Source: Andrena cerasifolii (lineage: Eukaryota; Arthropoda; Insecta; Hymenoptera; Andrenidae). From it: DNA of 64,000 nucleotides. Position 1 is the stretch's first letter. Each line of letters opens with the position of its first letter. The stretch lies in the NCBI RefSeq assembly GCF_050908995.1, contig NC_135123.1, forward strand, positions 310,001 to 374,000, in the 5' to 3' direction. The translations under genes were made by a program, and so were the position numbers. Below are positions 9,717-19,074 of this stretch, piece after piece. A model generated the notes under the pieces. That model saw only the letters and a program-made list of their open reading frames with translations. It searched no databases and was not told where the DNA came from.

Positions 9717-11324
9717 GTCGAAATTATCTCGATCGTCTCCAACTCAATAAGCTTTTCCTTAATTTCTTTCCAGGCCGACCACACCGTTACTAACATATAG
9801 TAGTTGATTGTTTCAGCTTTTCAGGTTCACCGTTACTCGGGGAATGGAGTTAATAACACAATATATTTAAAAAGAAACTAGTGAAAAGTGATAGTGAAAA
9901 GTGATCGTGCAAAGTGACAGTGAAAGAAGACATCTAAGGAAGCCTAGGCTAATTTATTATAGTATGAAGTATTTAAGGTCCCATGTAAAATTGCCAAGCA
10001 GTCACTAAATCATTAACTTTGTTGTTCGTTTATTGGCTCCTCATCTGTGATGAGGAGGTTACCGCTGCTTCCGTTTACGGAAGCAAGTGACTGAGCATGG
10101 AATCGGTATGGGTGGATCAGTTTCATCCCTTGGTGTTCTTGTCCAAAGGGAAAAGTTTCGGGCGTAGGGGGTGCACCTTTTGGTACACTGCCTGCGTAAG
10201 TCACCCGGTTCGATTACCCAATCTCCGTGTTAGACGGCTTGAGTCAGGTCAAGTGTTTGCTCCTGACGAGTCGCATCGGAGCAACAGGAATCGTCTGGGA
10301 GGCGCCGAGCGATTTTCCCTTTCGACTTGGACAGCAGGGTGGTAGGAACTGCGCCGTCCAATACTTGTTTCATGCTTACCCTTCGCCGTTCCTTCTTTCC
10401 TGAATTTCTTTTAATCGAGTGATTGCTTGGCAGTTCCCTAGATTCTATATCTAAACCGAAGGGATCGATGGAACTTTGTTTCCATCCATCTCTTTGGTTT
10501 AGTAGGCTTCATGTACAGGGAGATCGATGGAACTTTGATTCCATCTATCTCTCTACGGGTCTCCAAGCGCAGCAACCTCCTCGCGGTGAGACCTGGTAAT
10601 CGGTGAAAACCGAGCCGATGGCTGCGATTGTCAAATATTCTAGTCGTATATAAGAATTTCTTTAACTTGCAATACTATGGTAGAATGTAAGAATAAAATA
10701 TGTAACTTAAAATGTTGTTCGATTGTTCCTACCGAACCCCAGAACACGAATATAGTGTTAAGATGGAAGAATAAGTGCAAGTTGGAATATTTCAGCGAGA
10801 TACTGGAACTGTTGAGTTTTTCACAATTTTTAAAGTCCTCTCTGCTTCAGCATTTTATTAAAATATACAAGGTTAGAATTCCTTTGCGAGGTATTCCACG
10901 TTACATCATGAAAGCATGTCTTCCACAAATAATGTTGTTGTTTATATAAATTTGTATGTTAAATAAATTTGTTTTGCGTTAAATAAACCGGAATAGGACA
11001 GCAAGGTTAAAAGACGAATGTGATATCGTTTTATTTTCTTCCTCCGTTCTTTTCCGTTGAACGAAATATGTTCATAAGACGATTTTTAAATTGTTACTCT
11101 AACAGAAACATTTGTAAATCGCGGGCATTGACTCTCAAAACATAAAACTAGTTTTACTCGTGCTTAATTCTAGTTCGTACCACGTGTAGCGTTACAATCT
11201 GTTTTGAGACTTCACCGGTAACGTTGCATGCGACACTAAAATGGCAAGGGGATCCTAGGACCCCCTAAACCGGCGACACAAAAATACATTTGTTTGATAG
11301 GTCTATTCTATACCTCGTCTGTGG
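9717..11324 (+). repeat. Left arm of a 1.6-kb inverted repeat (partner 62382-64000)
   Basis: Almost every base of this segment is found as reverse complement at the right edge of the window, including a 90-residue ORF at 10677-10949 with one visible residue change. Local features are a stem around CATCTGTGATGAGGAGG (10040-10085), paired purine stretches around GATCGATGGAACTTTG (10464 and 10521), and short A/G-rich repeats at 9885-9925. No known domain is recognisable in the shared ORFs. The right copy continues past the window edge. Confidence 0.9.
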
Positions 11325-11407
11325 TGCTAGTCTGGAGCGTGGTACAGACTGTCGGTAAGGAAGGAAATATGAATTTTATGATATTAATATAAATGAAAAA
11401 ACTTCTC

Positions 11408-11459
11408 GGGGCGACGGGGCTCGAACCCAAGACCTCCGCGGTACGAGTCAGCCGCCTAA
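11408..11459 (-). repeat. tRNA-like sequence, 3' half (SINE head or tRNA pseudogene)
   Basis: On the minus strand this reads ...GGAGGTCTTGGGTTCGAGCCCC.., with a box-B-like GGTTCGAGCCC and a 3' end (CGCCCC) that can pair with the GGCG of the other half at 17323-17342. The middle does not fold into a standard anticodon arm, so a tRNA-derived SINE or pseudogene is more likely than a working tRNA. LINE-B splits it from its 5' half. Confidence 0.65.
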
Positions 11460-11980
11460 TTTTTTTTTTTCAAAAGCGTTTTATTCAGGTACAAAGTTAC
11501 AATATCACAGTGTACTAAGGTAGTGAATACTCTACGATAGTGGTCATGTAGGGATTTTACAATGAGATTGCCTGATCGCAGAGGCGACGCTCGCATATCT
11601 GTAAAACTAACTTTGGTGTTGTCATCTTATGTTGTATTAGCAGTTGCGTTTTCTTAGATTATTTATTTGGTATGTGCTTAACCTATCATAGACTAATACA
11701 AGAGATTTTGTCCAAGAGCGAAAGCTTTTCAGCTTCACACAAATGGCGCGGATGGTACTTTAGACCTCATGAGGCTGGGCAAACGTGTTTAACGTACATT
11801 CGCTCTCATATTTACACACATACACACATACGCACATACACACACATACGTACTCATCATATACACTTAGATCTATTTGGATATTTACATATTTACATAT
11901 TTACAATGAATATATGTCTTTTAGGATTTTGGTAGGTCGCGGCTATTGTCCGTATCAGTTTGATATGTGTGAAGTGGGGA

Positions 11981-14900
11981 CTAGTTATTCAACCACCAGT
12001 AGCGTTTGGTGTCTTTGTGGTAGTTATTTTTAGTGTCTCTTATTGGGAGATCCATGTTGTATACAAGATGGACTCTTGTGTCAGAACGGTTGGTGTTCGC
12101 AGGGTACAATATTTTTTTGTTGCTGGTTTTTCTATTGATGTGGTAGATAATCGGTATGTTTTCGCTATCGGTTATTCTGCCTGACTTGTCTAATAAGGGG
12201 AAAGCCTCGGGTGGAATGTGGCCTGTGCTGAGTGTTTGTAGGTAGTATTCATCGTTTGGGTAGAGAGAGCTATGTATGAGGTTGTTGTCTTTAATTTTTG
12301 AGATATTAGCAAAGTAGTCTCTCGTGAGCTTTATGATGTGGCTGTCTATTCTCGGGATATCTGCTGCGTCGTACAAGTTTTTGCAGCTTTCGTAGTGTTT
12401 GAAATTAGATTTTTCGCTTCTGTATATGGAGGTGCAGGCTCTTAGGCATTTTCTTTCAAATATTCTAATTTTTTCCATTTGGTGTGGGCTCGTATTATAC
12501 CAAATGGGGCAGCCATAGGTAACAATGGGCCTTATTAGTAGCATATAGCATATCTTTTTTATTTTTGGATTTAGATAGTTGGAGAGGAAAAGCCTACTGT
12601 TTGCCATAAATGCTTTTCTGGCTTTTTCGAGTTGGATCGTTATGTGTTGGTTTAGTAGGAGGCGATCGTCAAGATATACACCCAGGTATCTCACTGTGTT
12701 CTTGTGTGGAATAGGGGTATTGTCCGATTTAATGCCGAAAGTTTTATATGTATTACGAAAGGTGCTGCTTTGGTTTTTAATTTTTTGTCTGAACAGTATG
12801 GATTCGCATTTTAGGGGATTTATCTTTAGTTTCCAAGTTTTATAGAAGTCATTGATTTTGTTAAAGATTGTTTGCATTTTCTCTTGGAGTTTTTTTACGC
12901 TTTTTCCTTTTATGTATATGATTAGATCATCCGCGAAGAGGATCACTTTGGTGTCCGTTGAGTCCGGAATACCAAAGAGATTTGGGATGTCGGCGTTAAA
13001 GAAATTAAAGAGGACAGGCGCAGTTACTGTTCCTTGTTGGAGCACGTCTGCGACGCTGAATGTGGTATTTGGACTTGAGTTGTTGGTTGAAGTATAGAAT
13101 TTTTTGTTCTGGAGCATATTTGCTAAAATTTTTAAAATGTAGGTTGGACAACCTTTTTTATGTAGTTTGTATAGTAGGCCTTTTATCCAAACCGTGTCAA
13201 ACGCCTTTTCCAGATCAATGAGGCAGGCAGCTACGATTTCTTTATTATGTAGTGAAGCGTTTACATCTGATGTTAGTTTTTGTAGGGCATGGACTGTGCT
13301 TAGTTTGTGACGGAATCCAAATTGAATGTCTGGGATAAGGCTATTCTTTTGGTAAAATCTCTCCAGTGCGTTTTTGAGGAGGATTTCGAAGACTTTAGAA
13401 ATGTTAGGTAGCAGGCTTATAGGTCGGTAGCTGGATGGGTATGCAGGGTTTTTCCCTTTTTTGCAGATTGGGATGACTTTGGCCGTTTTCCAGGCGTTTG
13501 GGAAGTAGTAGTTGTTAAGACAGTTATTGAAAATGATGTTGTAGTCGTAGTAGAGACAGAAGGGTAGGTTTTTGAGGACAATGTTAGGTATTTTATCGGG
13601 GCCAGAGGATTTTTTATTGTTGAGTTTCTTGAATAAGTTGAAGGTTTCAATGGGGTTTGAAAAGTAGTTTTGATCATCATTCCAGGTTGGGGCTGATGCC
13701 GGGTTTTTTTCTGAGAACTGGACTAAGTTATTATTGATTGGTATGTTGGTTTCGGTGTTTCTAGTGAGATTCTCGTAGTGGTTTTCAATTATTTCTATAA
13801 GTCTGTCTTTACCTAGGTCCTTGTTTTGTGTGTAGACGGAAGCGAAATTGGCACTTATTACGTTTAATTTGTCGGTTTCGTTTGTTATTATGTAGTTGCC
13901 CTTTTCGTTTTTTTGTAGCGAATTTGGTGTGATTTTTGCTTCCGCTAGTAGGTCTGTTCTGTTGTCTTCGATTTCTATGTTTGGGATTACTATTTTATTT
14001 GTTTTTCTGAAGATGGGGTTTAGTTGAGGAAACGTTTTGGTCGGATTTAATGGGATTTTCCGGATTTTATTTTCCCAATAAGTGTTGGCGGATTTTTGGA
14101 ATTCTTGTCGGAGTGTGGTCTTGCAGTTTTTAATTAGAGATTTTGTTTCGTTGATGATATTATGAGCTTGGGAAGATGGTTGTCTGAATTCGTTGAATAG
14201 GATCGATAATAGTTTTTTTTTTATTTTAAGGAGTTTTTTAATTTTGCTGTTTAGGTATAGTTCTGACGAGTTGTAATCTGTGTGTTTAGGTACTTGTCTA
14301 TTGATTGCATTTAGTATGATTTCGTTCATGATTGAGAGATGGTTGTCGATTTCTTGATTTGATAGGTTTCTATTTTGGGGTATGAACGTCGTGTAGTTTT
14401 TACTTATATCGCTTTTAAAGGCGGGCCAGTCTGTTTTGTTGAACCGTAGGGGATTTTCTGGTGTGGTGAAAAAGATTTTGTCGTCTGTTTTTGGTAGGGA
14501 GAATTGTATGTTAATTGCTCTATGGTCGCTATCCATGTCGATGGTTGGGATTGTACCATCATTATTTAACATATGGAGTTTTATTCTACTGTCAACTAGG
14601 CCTATGTCTAGGTGGGAATTGCCTCTATGGAAGGTCGGGGTGTTTGTTCCTTTTAGTAACATTCTGTATTTTGTGCTATTTGAGTTTATCCAGTTTAACA
14701 ATGCCAGGCCTCTGCCGTTGTGGTATGGGTTGTTCCAGTACTGGTGTTTGGCGTTTAGGTCGCCTGCCAGGATAAAATAATTATTATGGTTCCTTATGGC
14801 GAGTAGGTTAAAGATATAGTCTAGGTCATCAATAAAGATTTTGGATTCGGCTCCTGGAGCATAGACTGCTATTAAGAACAATCTGTTGTTGTTTTGTAGT

Positions 14901-15211
14901 TTGATTTTGACAATTACTGTTTCGATGATATTTAGTTTTTTGGGGGGGGGGGAGATTCGTTCGTATTTTATGTGGTTTTTTAGTAGCATCGCCACGCCCC
15001 CACCGTTTGGGGAATTTCTATCGCTTCTCAGAAGATGGTAGTTTTTGAACTTGGGGTTGTGGTGAGCTTTGAGTTTGGTTTCATTTAAGAGTACGAAGTC
15101 GGGGTTGTTATCGTTGATAATTTGTACGAGGTTGTGTCTTCTCTCATTTGTGGCAATGGAGTTAACATTGGCCGATATTAGATTGAGATGCTTGTTGGGG
15201 GCGTTATCCAT
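11981..15211 (-). CDS. LINE-B ORF2: endonuclease-reverse transcriptase
   Basis: An uninterrupted 1076-residue ORF. The N-terminal ~230 residues are an apurinic-type endonuclease (SANVNSI, VLLNETKLK, ILAGDLNAKHQYW, DMDSDHRAI). The reverse transcriptase spans roughly residues 560-830: SSYRPISLLPNISKVFE, QFGFRHKLSTVHAL, CLIDLEKAFDTVW, QGTVTAPVLFN and the catalytic FADDLIIY. A C-terminal thumb and Cys-containing tail (RKCLRACTSIYR) follow; there is no RNase H, as in the Jockey group. The start ATG (15211-15209) overlaps the ORF1 stop by 8 bases (ATGGATAA), which suggests coupled termination-reinitiation. It nicks target DNA and copies the LINE RNA there. All expected catalytic residues are present, so it may be active. 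Confidence 0.95.
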   Translation of the reverse strand: MDNAPNKHLNLISANVNSIATNERRHNLVQIINDNNPDFVLLNETKLKAHHNPKFKNYHLLRSDRNSPNGGGVAMLLKNHIKYERISPPPKKLNIIETVIVKIKLQNNNRLFLIAVYAPGAESKIFIDDLDYIFNLLAIRNHNNYFILAGDLNAKHQYWNNPYHNGRGLALLNWINSNSTKYRMLLKGTNTPTFHRGNSHLDIGLVDSRIKLHMLNNDGTIPTIDMDSDHRAINIQFSLPKTDDKIFFTTPENPLRFNKTDWPAFKSDISKNYTTFIPQNRNLSNQEIDNHLSIMNEIILNAINRQVPKHTDYNSSELYLNSKIKKLLKIKKKLLSILFNEFRQPSSQAHNIINETKSLIKNCKTTLRQEFQKSANTYWENKIRKIPLNPTKTFPQLNPIFRKTNKIVIPNIEIEDNRTDLLAEAKITPNSLQKNEKGNYIITNETDKLNVISANFASVYTQNKDLGKDRLIEIIENHYENLTRNTETNIPINNNLVQFSEKNPASAPTWNDDQNYFSNPIETFNLFKKLNNKKSSGPDKIPNIVLKNLPFCLYYDYNIIFNNCLNNYYFPNAWKTAKVIPICKKGKNPAYPSSYRPISLLPNISKVFEILLKNALERFYQKNSLIPDIQFGFRHKLSTVHALQKLTSDVNASLHNKEIVAACLIDLEKAFDTVWIKGLLYKLHKKGCPTYILKILANMLQNKKFYTSTNNSSPNTTFSVADVLQQGTVTAPVLFNFFNADIPNLFGIPDSTDTKVILFADDLIIYIKGKSVKKLQEKMQTIFNKINDFYKTWKLKINPLKCESILFRQKIKNQSSTFRNTYKTFGIKSDNTPIPHKNTVRYLGVYLDDRLLLNQHITIQLEKARKAFMANSRLFLSNYLNPKIKKICYMLLIRPIVTYGCPIWYNTSPHQMEKIRIFERKCLRACTSIYRSEKSNFKHYESCKNLYDAADIPRIDSHIIKLTRDYFANISKIKDNNLIHSSLYPNDEYYLQTLSTGHIPPEAFPLLDKSGRITDSENIPIIYHINRKTSNKKILYPANTNRSDTRVHLVYNMDLPIRDTKNNYHKDTKRYWWLNN

Positions 15212-17112
15212 TGATCGGTTCGGTGTTGTCAGTTTCGTTTTGTGGTAATTCTTGTTCTTCTATATTATAGCCATAATATGTGTCATGTAATTTCTGTATG
15301 TTTTGGGAGTTATGGATTATCAGGCTTTCTAATCTAGACATTTGTTGTTCAATAAAATTTTTAAAGTCCGCAAGAGTGTTGTCTGGTTGAGTCTGGGAGT
15401 GTGTGTGTGTTGGGCGAGATGACTGTATGGGGTTTCGCGGGGTGGCTGCTAACGAGGGGTGTTGTGAATGGTTTATTGGGCTTAGTGTGTTGGATTGGGG
15501 TTTGCCTTGCATGTGTGAGGTTATGCCCTGTTGTTTGGACGGGATAGTATTGATGTTTCTTAGTATTTGGGAGTATGAGACATTTGTTTGCGTGGGGCGC
15601 GGGTTGGGTGGACTTTTGAATCCATTTAATATTGCCGTTTTTAGTTCTGTTTTTCTCGCTAGTTTGATTGCGATCCTATTTTTTAGCTCTTTTAGTTTCG
15701 GGCAGCCTTTGTAGGACGCCGGGTGTCCGTAGTTCTTACATCTAACGCAGAAAAGTTTACTAAGTTCTACCTTCTCGTCTTTTTTAATAGCACAATTTCC
15801 CGGGTCGTGGCTTTCTGTACATTTTACGCATCTATAATCTAATTGGCAGTTGGACGCTGAGTGTCCCGCCCTTTGGCACCGAGAGCATATAATGGGATCT
15901 TTTCTTATTATTTTTTCCCATGTGACTGCGTGGTGTATGAGATATTTGGTCTTCGTTAGCGATTTGGTATCGCTTTCAGGTGAGATTTGGACTAGGAAGA
16001 ATGGGAGTGGCTTGTTGTTTTTAGCCGATTTCAATGTTGAGAAGTTAGCGACTTTTAGAACCTTGACGTTAGGTATGTTTAGTTTACTGAGTTCGTCTAA
16101 TACTTCATCCGGTGTGAAACTGTTATCAATACCTTTCAGTAGTAAGGTTTTTGGCTTAATTGATTTTTGTGTGTATGAGAAGAATTTAATTTTCCTTTGT
16201 TTTAGTATTTCTATCAGTGCTGCGTGTTCTGCTAAGTTTTCTACTTGTAGGTGGTGTTTGTTACTATTGACGCGCTTAATTCTAAAGTTATTTAAACCTA
16301 ATGTTTCTTTAGCTATCCTAAATGACGTTTGTTGGGACGTTTCGTAAATATTAATTATAGGCGGCTTTACCATACGTGTTGAGGCGGAGGGTGGCTGCTC
16401 GTTTTGGTTGATAGCCCCTGTCTGTAGCGGGTCATGGTTTTGTGTCCGAGTCTGGAGGTCGTTGTAGTCCATCCGTGTTGAGTTAGGGGATGCGGCCCTG
16501 TTTGTCCTGCTGGGTCCTGGTAGGTCGATCTGGTTTTCCCCTGCTGCGTGTTGCCTTTTCCTTTTCGTAGGTGTGAACTCTGTCCAAAGGTCGGTAGGCC
16601 CGGTACCTGCTTCTGTAGGGGGGGGGGGGTCCCTTTGTTTCTTCGTCTATTATTGGACTTCTGCTGGTATCTGCTTTTCTTTTGTACGTTTCGGCGGCGC
16701 TTTCTGGTGTTCTGGACGTATTGCGGGCCCTCTCTTCTTCCAGTTGTTTGCTTAGAGTTTCGATGGTTTTCTTTAAACCATCTATCATTGCTACCAGCTC
16801 GCTATTTAAGGCTTCACCTCCATCTTTGTTTGGGGGGTCCTTCTTTTTCTTGGTTGTGGTTGTCGGCTTTGTTTTCATGGCGGACGTTATACCTGGTTCG
16901 CAGGCTGACGGGTTGTTCCTCTTTTTACTGATGATGTTTGGCTTCGGTTGTATTTTGCTTATGATCTTTTTGGATTTGATGATCCTGTCCAAGCGTGCGT
17001 TGATTGCGGAGGGGGAGTTTGCGGAGAGTTTTTCTTCATCTTTGAAGGTCCTCAAGATCTCGCGGAAAACTTCCGGGTTTGTTATGTTTTTGGTTGCACT
17101 CAACGGTTTCAC
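15204..17112 (-). CDS. LINE-B ORF1: zinc-knuckle RNA-binding protein, split at a C12 tract
   Basis: Two overlapping frames make up this ORF. The upstream frame (17112-16483) has a coiled-coil-like stretch (VAMIDGLKKTIETLSKQLEE) and ends downstream of a 12-C run (16618-16629). The other frame is open from that run, through MDYNDLQTRTQ at 16472, to the stop at 15204. Its key parts are KSIKPKTLLLKGI and three zinc knuckles: CSRCQRAGHSASNC, CVKCTESHDPGNC and CVRCKNYGHPASYKGC. A one-base length change in the C run would make the two frames a single ORF1. No ATG opens the upstream frame near 17112 (the codon there is GTG), so the true start is unknown; an in-frame stop lies near 17190. The protein would coat the LINE RNA. 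Confidence 0.85.
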
Positions 17113-17307
17113 TATATTTGTTGGTTCAGGGGGGGCACCCCCCTGCGTAGATGTTGTTATTTCACTAATTTTGGTTGTATGGTGGCACTAGCGGTTTTAA
17201 GAAAGTTTGAGTTTCTTAGGCTTCGGCAGCTCGTTCAGGTAGAACGAACAGTGGCTCTTGGGCCTTATGAGGGCACGTCCGTCACTCACGAACGTCGGCG
17301 GAAGAGT

Positions 17308-17342
17308 GACTCAGCCGCCTAACCAACTCCCCCAAACGCCGT
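17308..17342 (-). repeat. tRNA-like sequence, 5' half plus LINE-B target duplication
   Basis: On the minus strand this reads GGCGTTTGGGGGAGTTGGTT then AGGCGGCTGAGTC. TGGGGGAGTTGG matches the Pol III box A pattern except at one position. Together with 11408-11459 it makes a ~72-base tRNA-like unit interrupted by LINE-B. Confidence 0.62.
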
Positions 17343-17644
17343 CTCTCTGAAATTAGTCTTTTCCGAATGGTACATATAGCGAAACCAACGGAGCGTTACA
17401 CACACACACACACACGCGCGCGCGCGCGTGCACGCACACCATGAGCCGATGCCAAACGTCAGCGTATAATAATTTATTTTTATGAGAAATTGTATCGGAT
17501 GGTGTCGGATGATGTCGGGAAAGATCGACGTTTTACATATCACGTATTCGAAGGACGTGGGTATGAGGAAAGAGAGAGCATTACTTAGTGGTACAATCAC
17601 AGTTATTTTAAAGCTAAATTCGGAGAGGGGAAGAGAGACAGCAC
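17323..17644. other. Non-coding spacer with CA/CG microsatellite
   Basis: This is the flank of the tRNA-like unit. It carries an (AC)n(GC)n run at about 17398-17440. I see no coding sequence. Confidence 0.7.
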
Positions 17645-17951
17645 TACAGTATTGTCTCGTTAGCGACTCGATTTTGTGTACACGATACCGACTCTTCGCT
17701 ATCCCCACCACTTTTGTCTCACTCTTGCTCGGCGAAAGCTAGAGCGAGATGGAACGAGAGCGAGTGAGAGGCACTGAAAGCGAGCGAGGACGGTACGAGA
17801 CCGACGACGCGTTGATGTTCCATCTCGTTCCCCCCCCCTCCCCCTCCGGCCAGAAAGAAGCGAGATACGAACACTCGGAATTAGGGTTCTGTTCACGATA
17901 CCGACTCAACGCCGGTCCCGACCAGCGAGTCGCTAACGAGACAATACTGTA
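17645..17951. mobile_element. Tc1/mariner-type MITE
   Basis: The ends are inverted copies of CAGTATTGTCTCGTTAGCGA plus CTCG, flanked by TA on each side. CAGT termini with TA target duplication are typical of Tc1/mariner. The interior is purine-rich (GAGATGGAACGAGAGCGAG) and non-coding. A related but divergent and inverted copy lies at about 41150-41421. Confidence 0.8.
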
Positions 17952-18130
17952 CATAGTGGCACAAGTACATTTATTCTGAAGCTAAAATTTTTTCAATCAC
18001 TTGGCGGCGCGAATGACAGAAATAATTATGCAGCGTCAGCAAATTTTAAAGTTAGGTGACGAGGAGGATGATGGGCGAATGAAATGGTACAAATCATAAA
18101 ATTAAAAGAATATAATTAAAAGAATATAAT

Positions 18131-18750
18131 TTAACATTTTTTACTACGAGCATCATCTACAATATGATTGATTACACATGCTAACAATTCACAATCGATC
18201 AATGAATGCTGTTCGAAGTGTTCGCTTTCAGAAAGCAATTTTACATAATCTGTTGGCGCGGTAGCGCTACGTAGAACGTCTACGAAAGTAGCATATTTAC
18301 TGCTTACAGAGTACATATTTTCAGTTAGCCACGTATACATATGTTCAATGCAATGATTGTACGCGAATAGTTTACACATCGTGGCTTCAGTCATATATAT
18401 GACAACGCGATTATCGGTGATTTTAATAAGTTGATCATCATGCATACGCGTGAACTCTAGTCGTAAATGATCAATTATAATGTGAGTTTGGGGCGATGTT
18501 GCGTTGCTGCGTAATCGTTGGAGTATGTCCACCTCGTTTTGTAGCAGGAGCTTCCACGTAGACATTGAAAAGCTTAACTCGCTGCCTTTATTGTCGGCTA
18601 TGGCGATCTCGACGTGACACAAATCCATACCAATGCGAATGCCTATAGTTAGACGTTTATAAGCTGTTGCAGTCAGTGGATAATCACGCCCCAGGATCCG
18701 TACGATTGATGGTTTCGATGTTTTCATCGTTTTCAGCGATACGGATCCAG
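18131..18750 (-). CDS. Unknown protein, possible PC4-like domain
   Basis: A minus-strand frame runs from 18865, but its first ~35 codons overlap or lie next to a dispersed repeat. The better start is ATG at 18726 (MKTSKPSIVRILGRDYPL), preceded by a good splice acceptor (TTTCTTACAG just before 18749), so this may be a 3' exon. The product would be ~198 residues. I do not recognise it with certainty. The segment IGIRIGMDLCHVEIAIAD then SELSFSMSTWKLLL has the strand pattern and the Ser-x-x-x-Trp-x-x-Leu end seen in PC4-type single-strand-DNA-binding domains. The rest, ending in a Cys/His-containing helical part, matches nothing I can name. No stop or frameshift interrupts it, unlike most neighbours, so it may be an expressed exon or a gene of a large element. 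Confidence 0.5.
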
Positions 18751-18850
18751 AACTGTAAGAAACAAGTACATGAAATTGATACTTCGGTCGTTTGCGTTTA
18801 CAGTGAATGAAGTAAATGAAAAGTGTATAGTAACGCGTACATACCTCATA

Positions 18851-19074
18851 TTGGTTCTGATACAATCTGCTCCCTATGGTTGAAATTTAGTCTAGCAACT
18901 TTCACTCCTCCTAACCTAACCAATCCAACTTGCATCCCTCCCAAAAGAACCGGCCATCCGAGCGTAGAAGCAAGTGCGAAATAAAAGTAACGATGCGCTT
19001 CTCGATACCGCAGATGTACCTACCTAAGTAGCATTTCTGACGGAAAAGAATTGTCCAGCCTTTGGGCCTGCCAT
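18851..19074. repeat. Dispersed 224-bp repeat, copy 1 (copy 2 at 62146-62369)
   Basis: Both copies run from TTGGTTCTGATACAATCTGC to GGGC(C/T)TGCCAT in the same orientation with only a few mismatches. In copy 2 the 1.6-kb inverted-repeat element follows 12 bases later. The family is not identified; an ORF reading WTILF(R/L)QKCYLGRYICGIEK is conserved in both but has no known domain. Confidence 0.88.

Larger units (their letters stand above)
7312..11324. mobile_element. Terminal-inverted-repeat element, 4.0 kb, no recognisable transposase
   Basis: The two ends are inverted copies of CCACAGACGAGGTATAGAAT (25 bp perfect, about 30 bp with one mismatch). Inside are two tandem-repeat blocks and several short ORFs, none with a recognisable domain. 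The last 1.6 kb is present again, inverted, at the right edge of the window with the same terminus, so this is a repeated family. An internal variant of the same terminus lies at 8293-8342 in inverse orientation, so 7312-8342 could itself be a shorter non-autonomous member. I do not recognise the superfamily. Confidence 0.7.
11460..17307 (-). mobile_element. LINE-B: near full-length Jockey-type non-LTR retrotransposon
   Basis: On the minus strand: 5' UTR (about 17113-17307), ORF1, ORF2 (endonuclease and RT), 3' UTR with CA-rich stretches (11812-11860), and a terminal poly(A) seen as 11 T at 11460-11470. A 15-bp target duplication (GAGTCAGCCGCCTAA at 11445-11459; GACTCAGCCGCCTAA at 17308-17322) marks both ends. 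This defines the complete element and shows that it is not 5'-truncated. Confidence 0.9.

Noticed and set aside
11408..11459. A functional tRNA gene
   Set aside because: It is split by LINE-B, and even when the halves are considered together the anticodon arm does not fold properly.
11981..17191. Plus-strand ORFs of 60-169 residues across LINE-B
   Set aside because: They are shadows of the clear minus-strand LINE reading frames.
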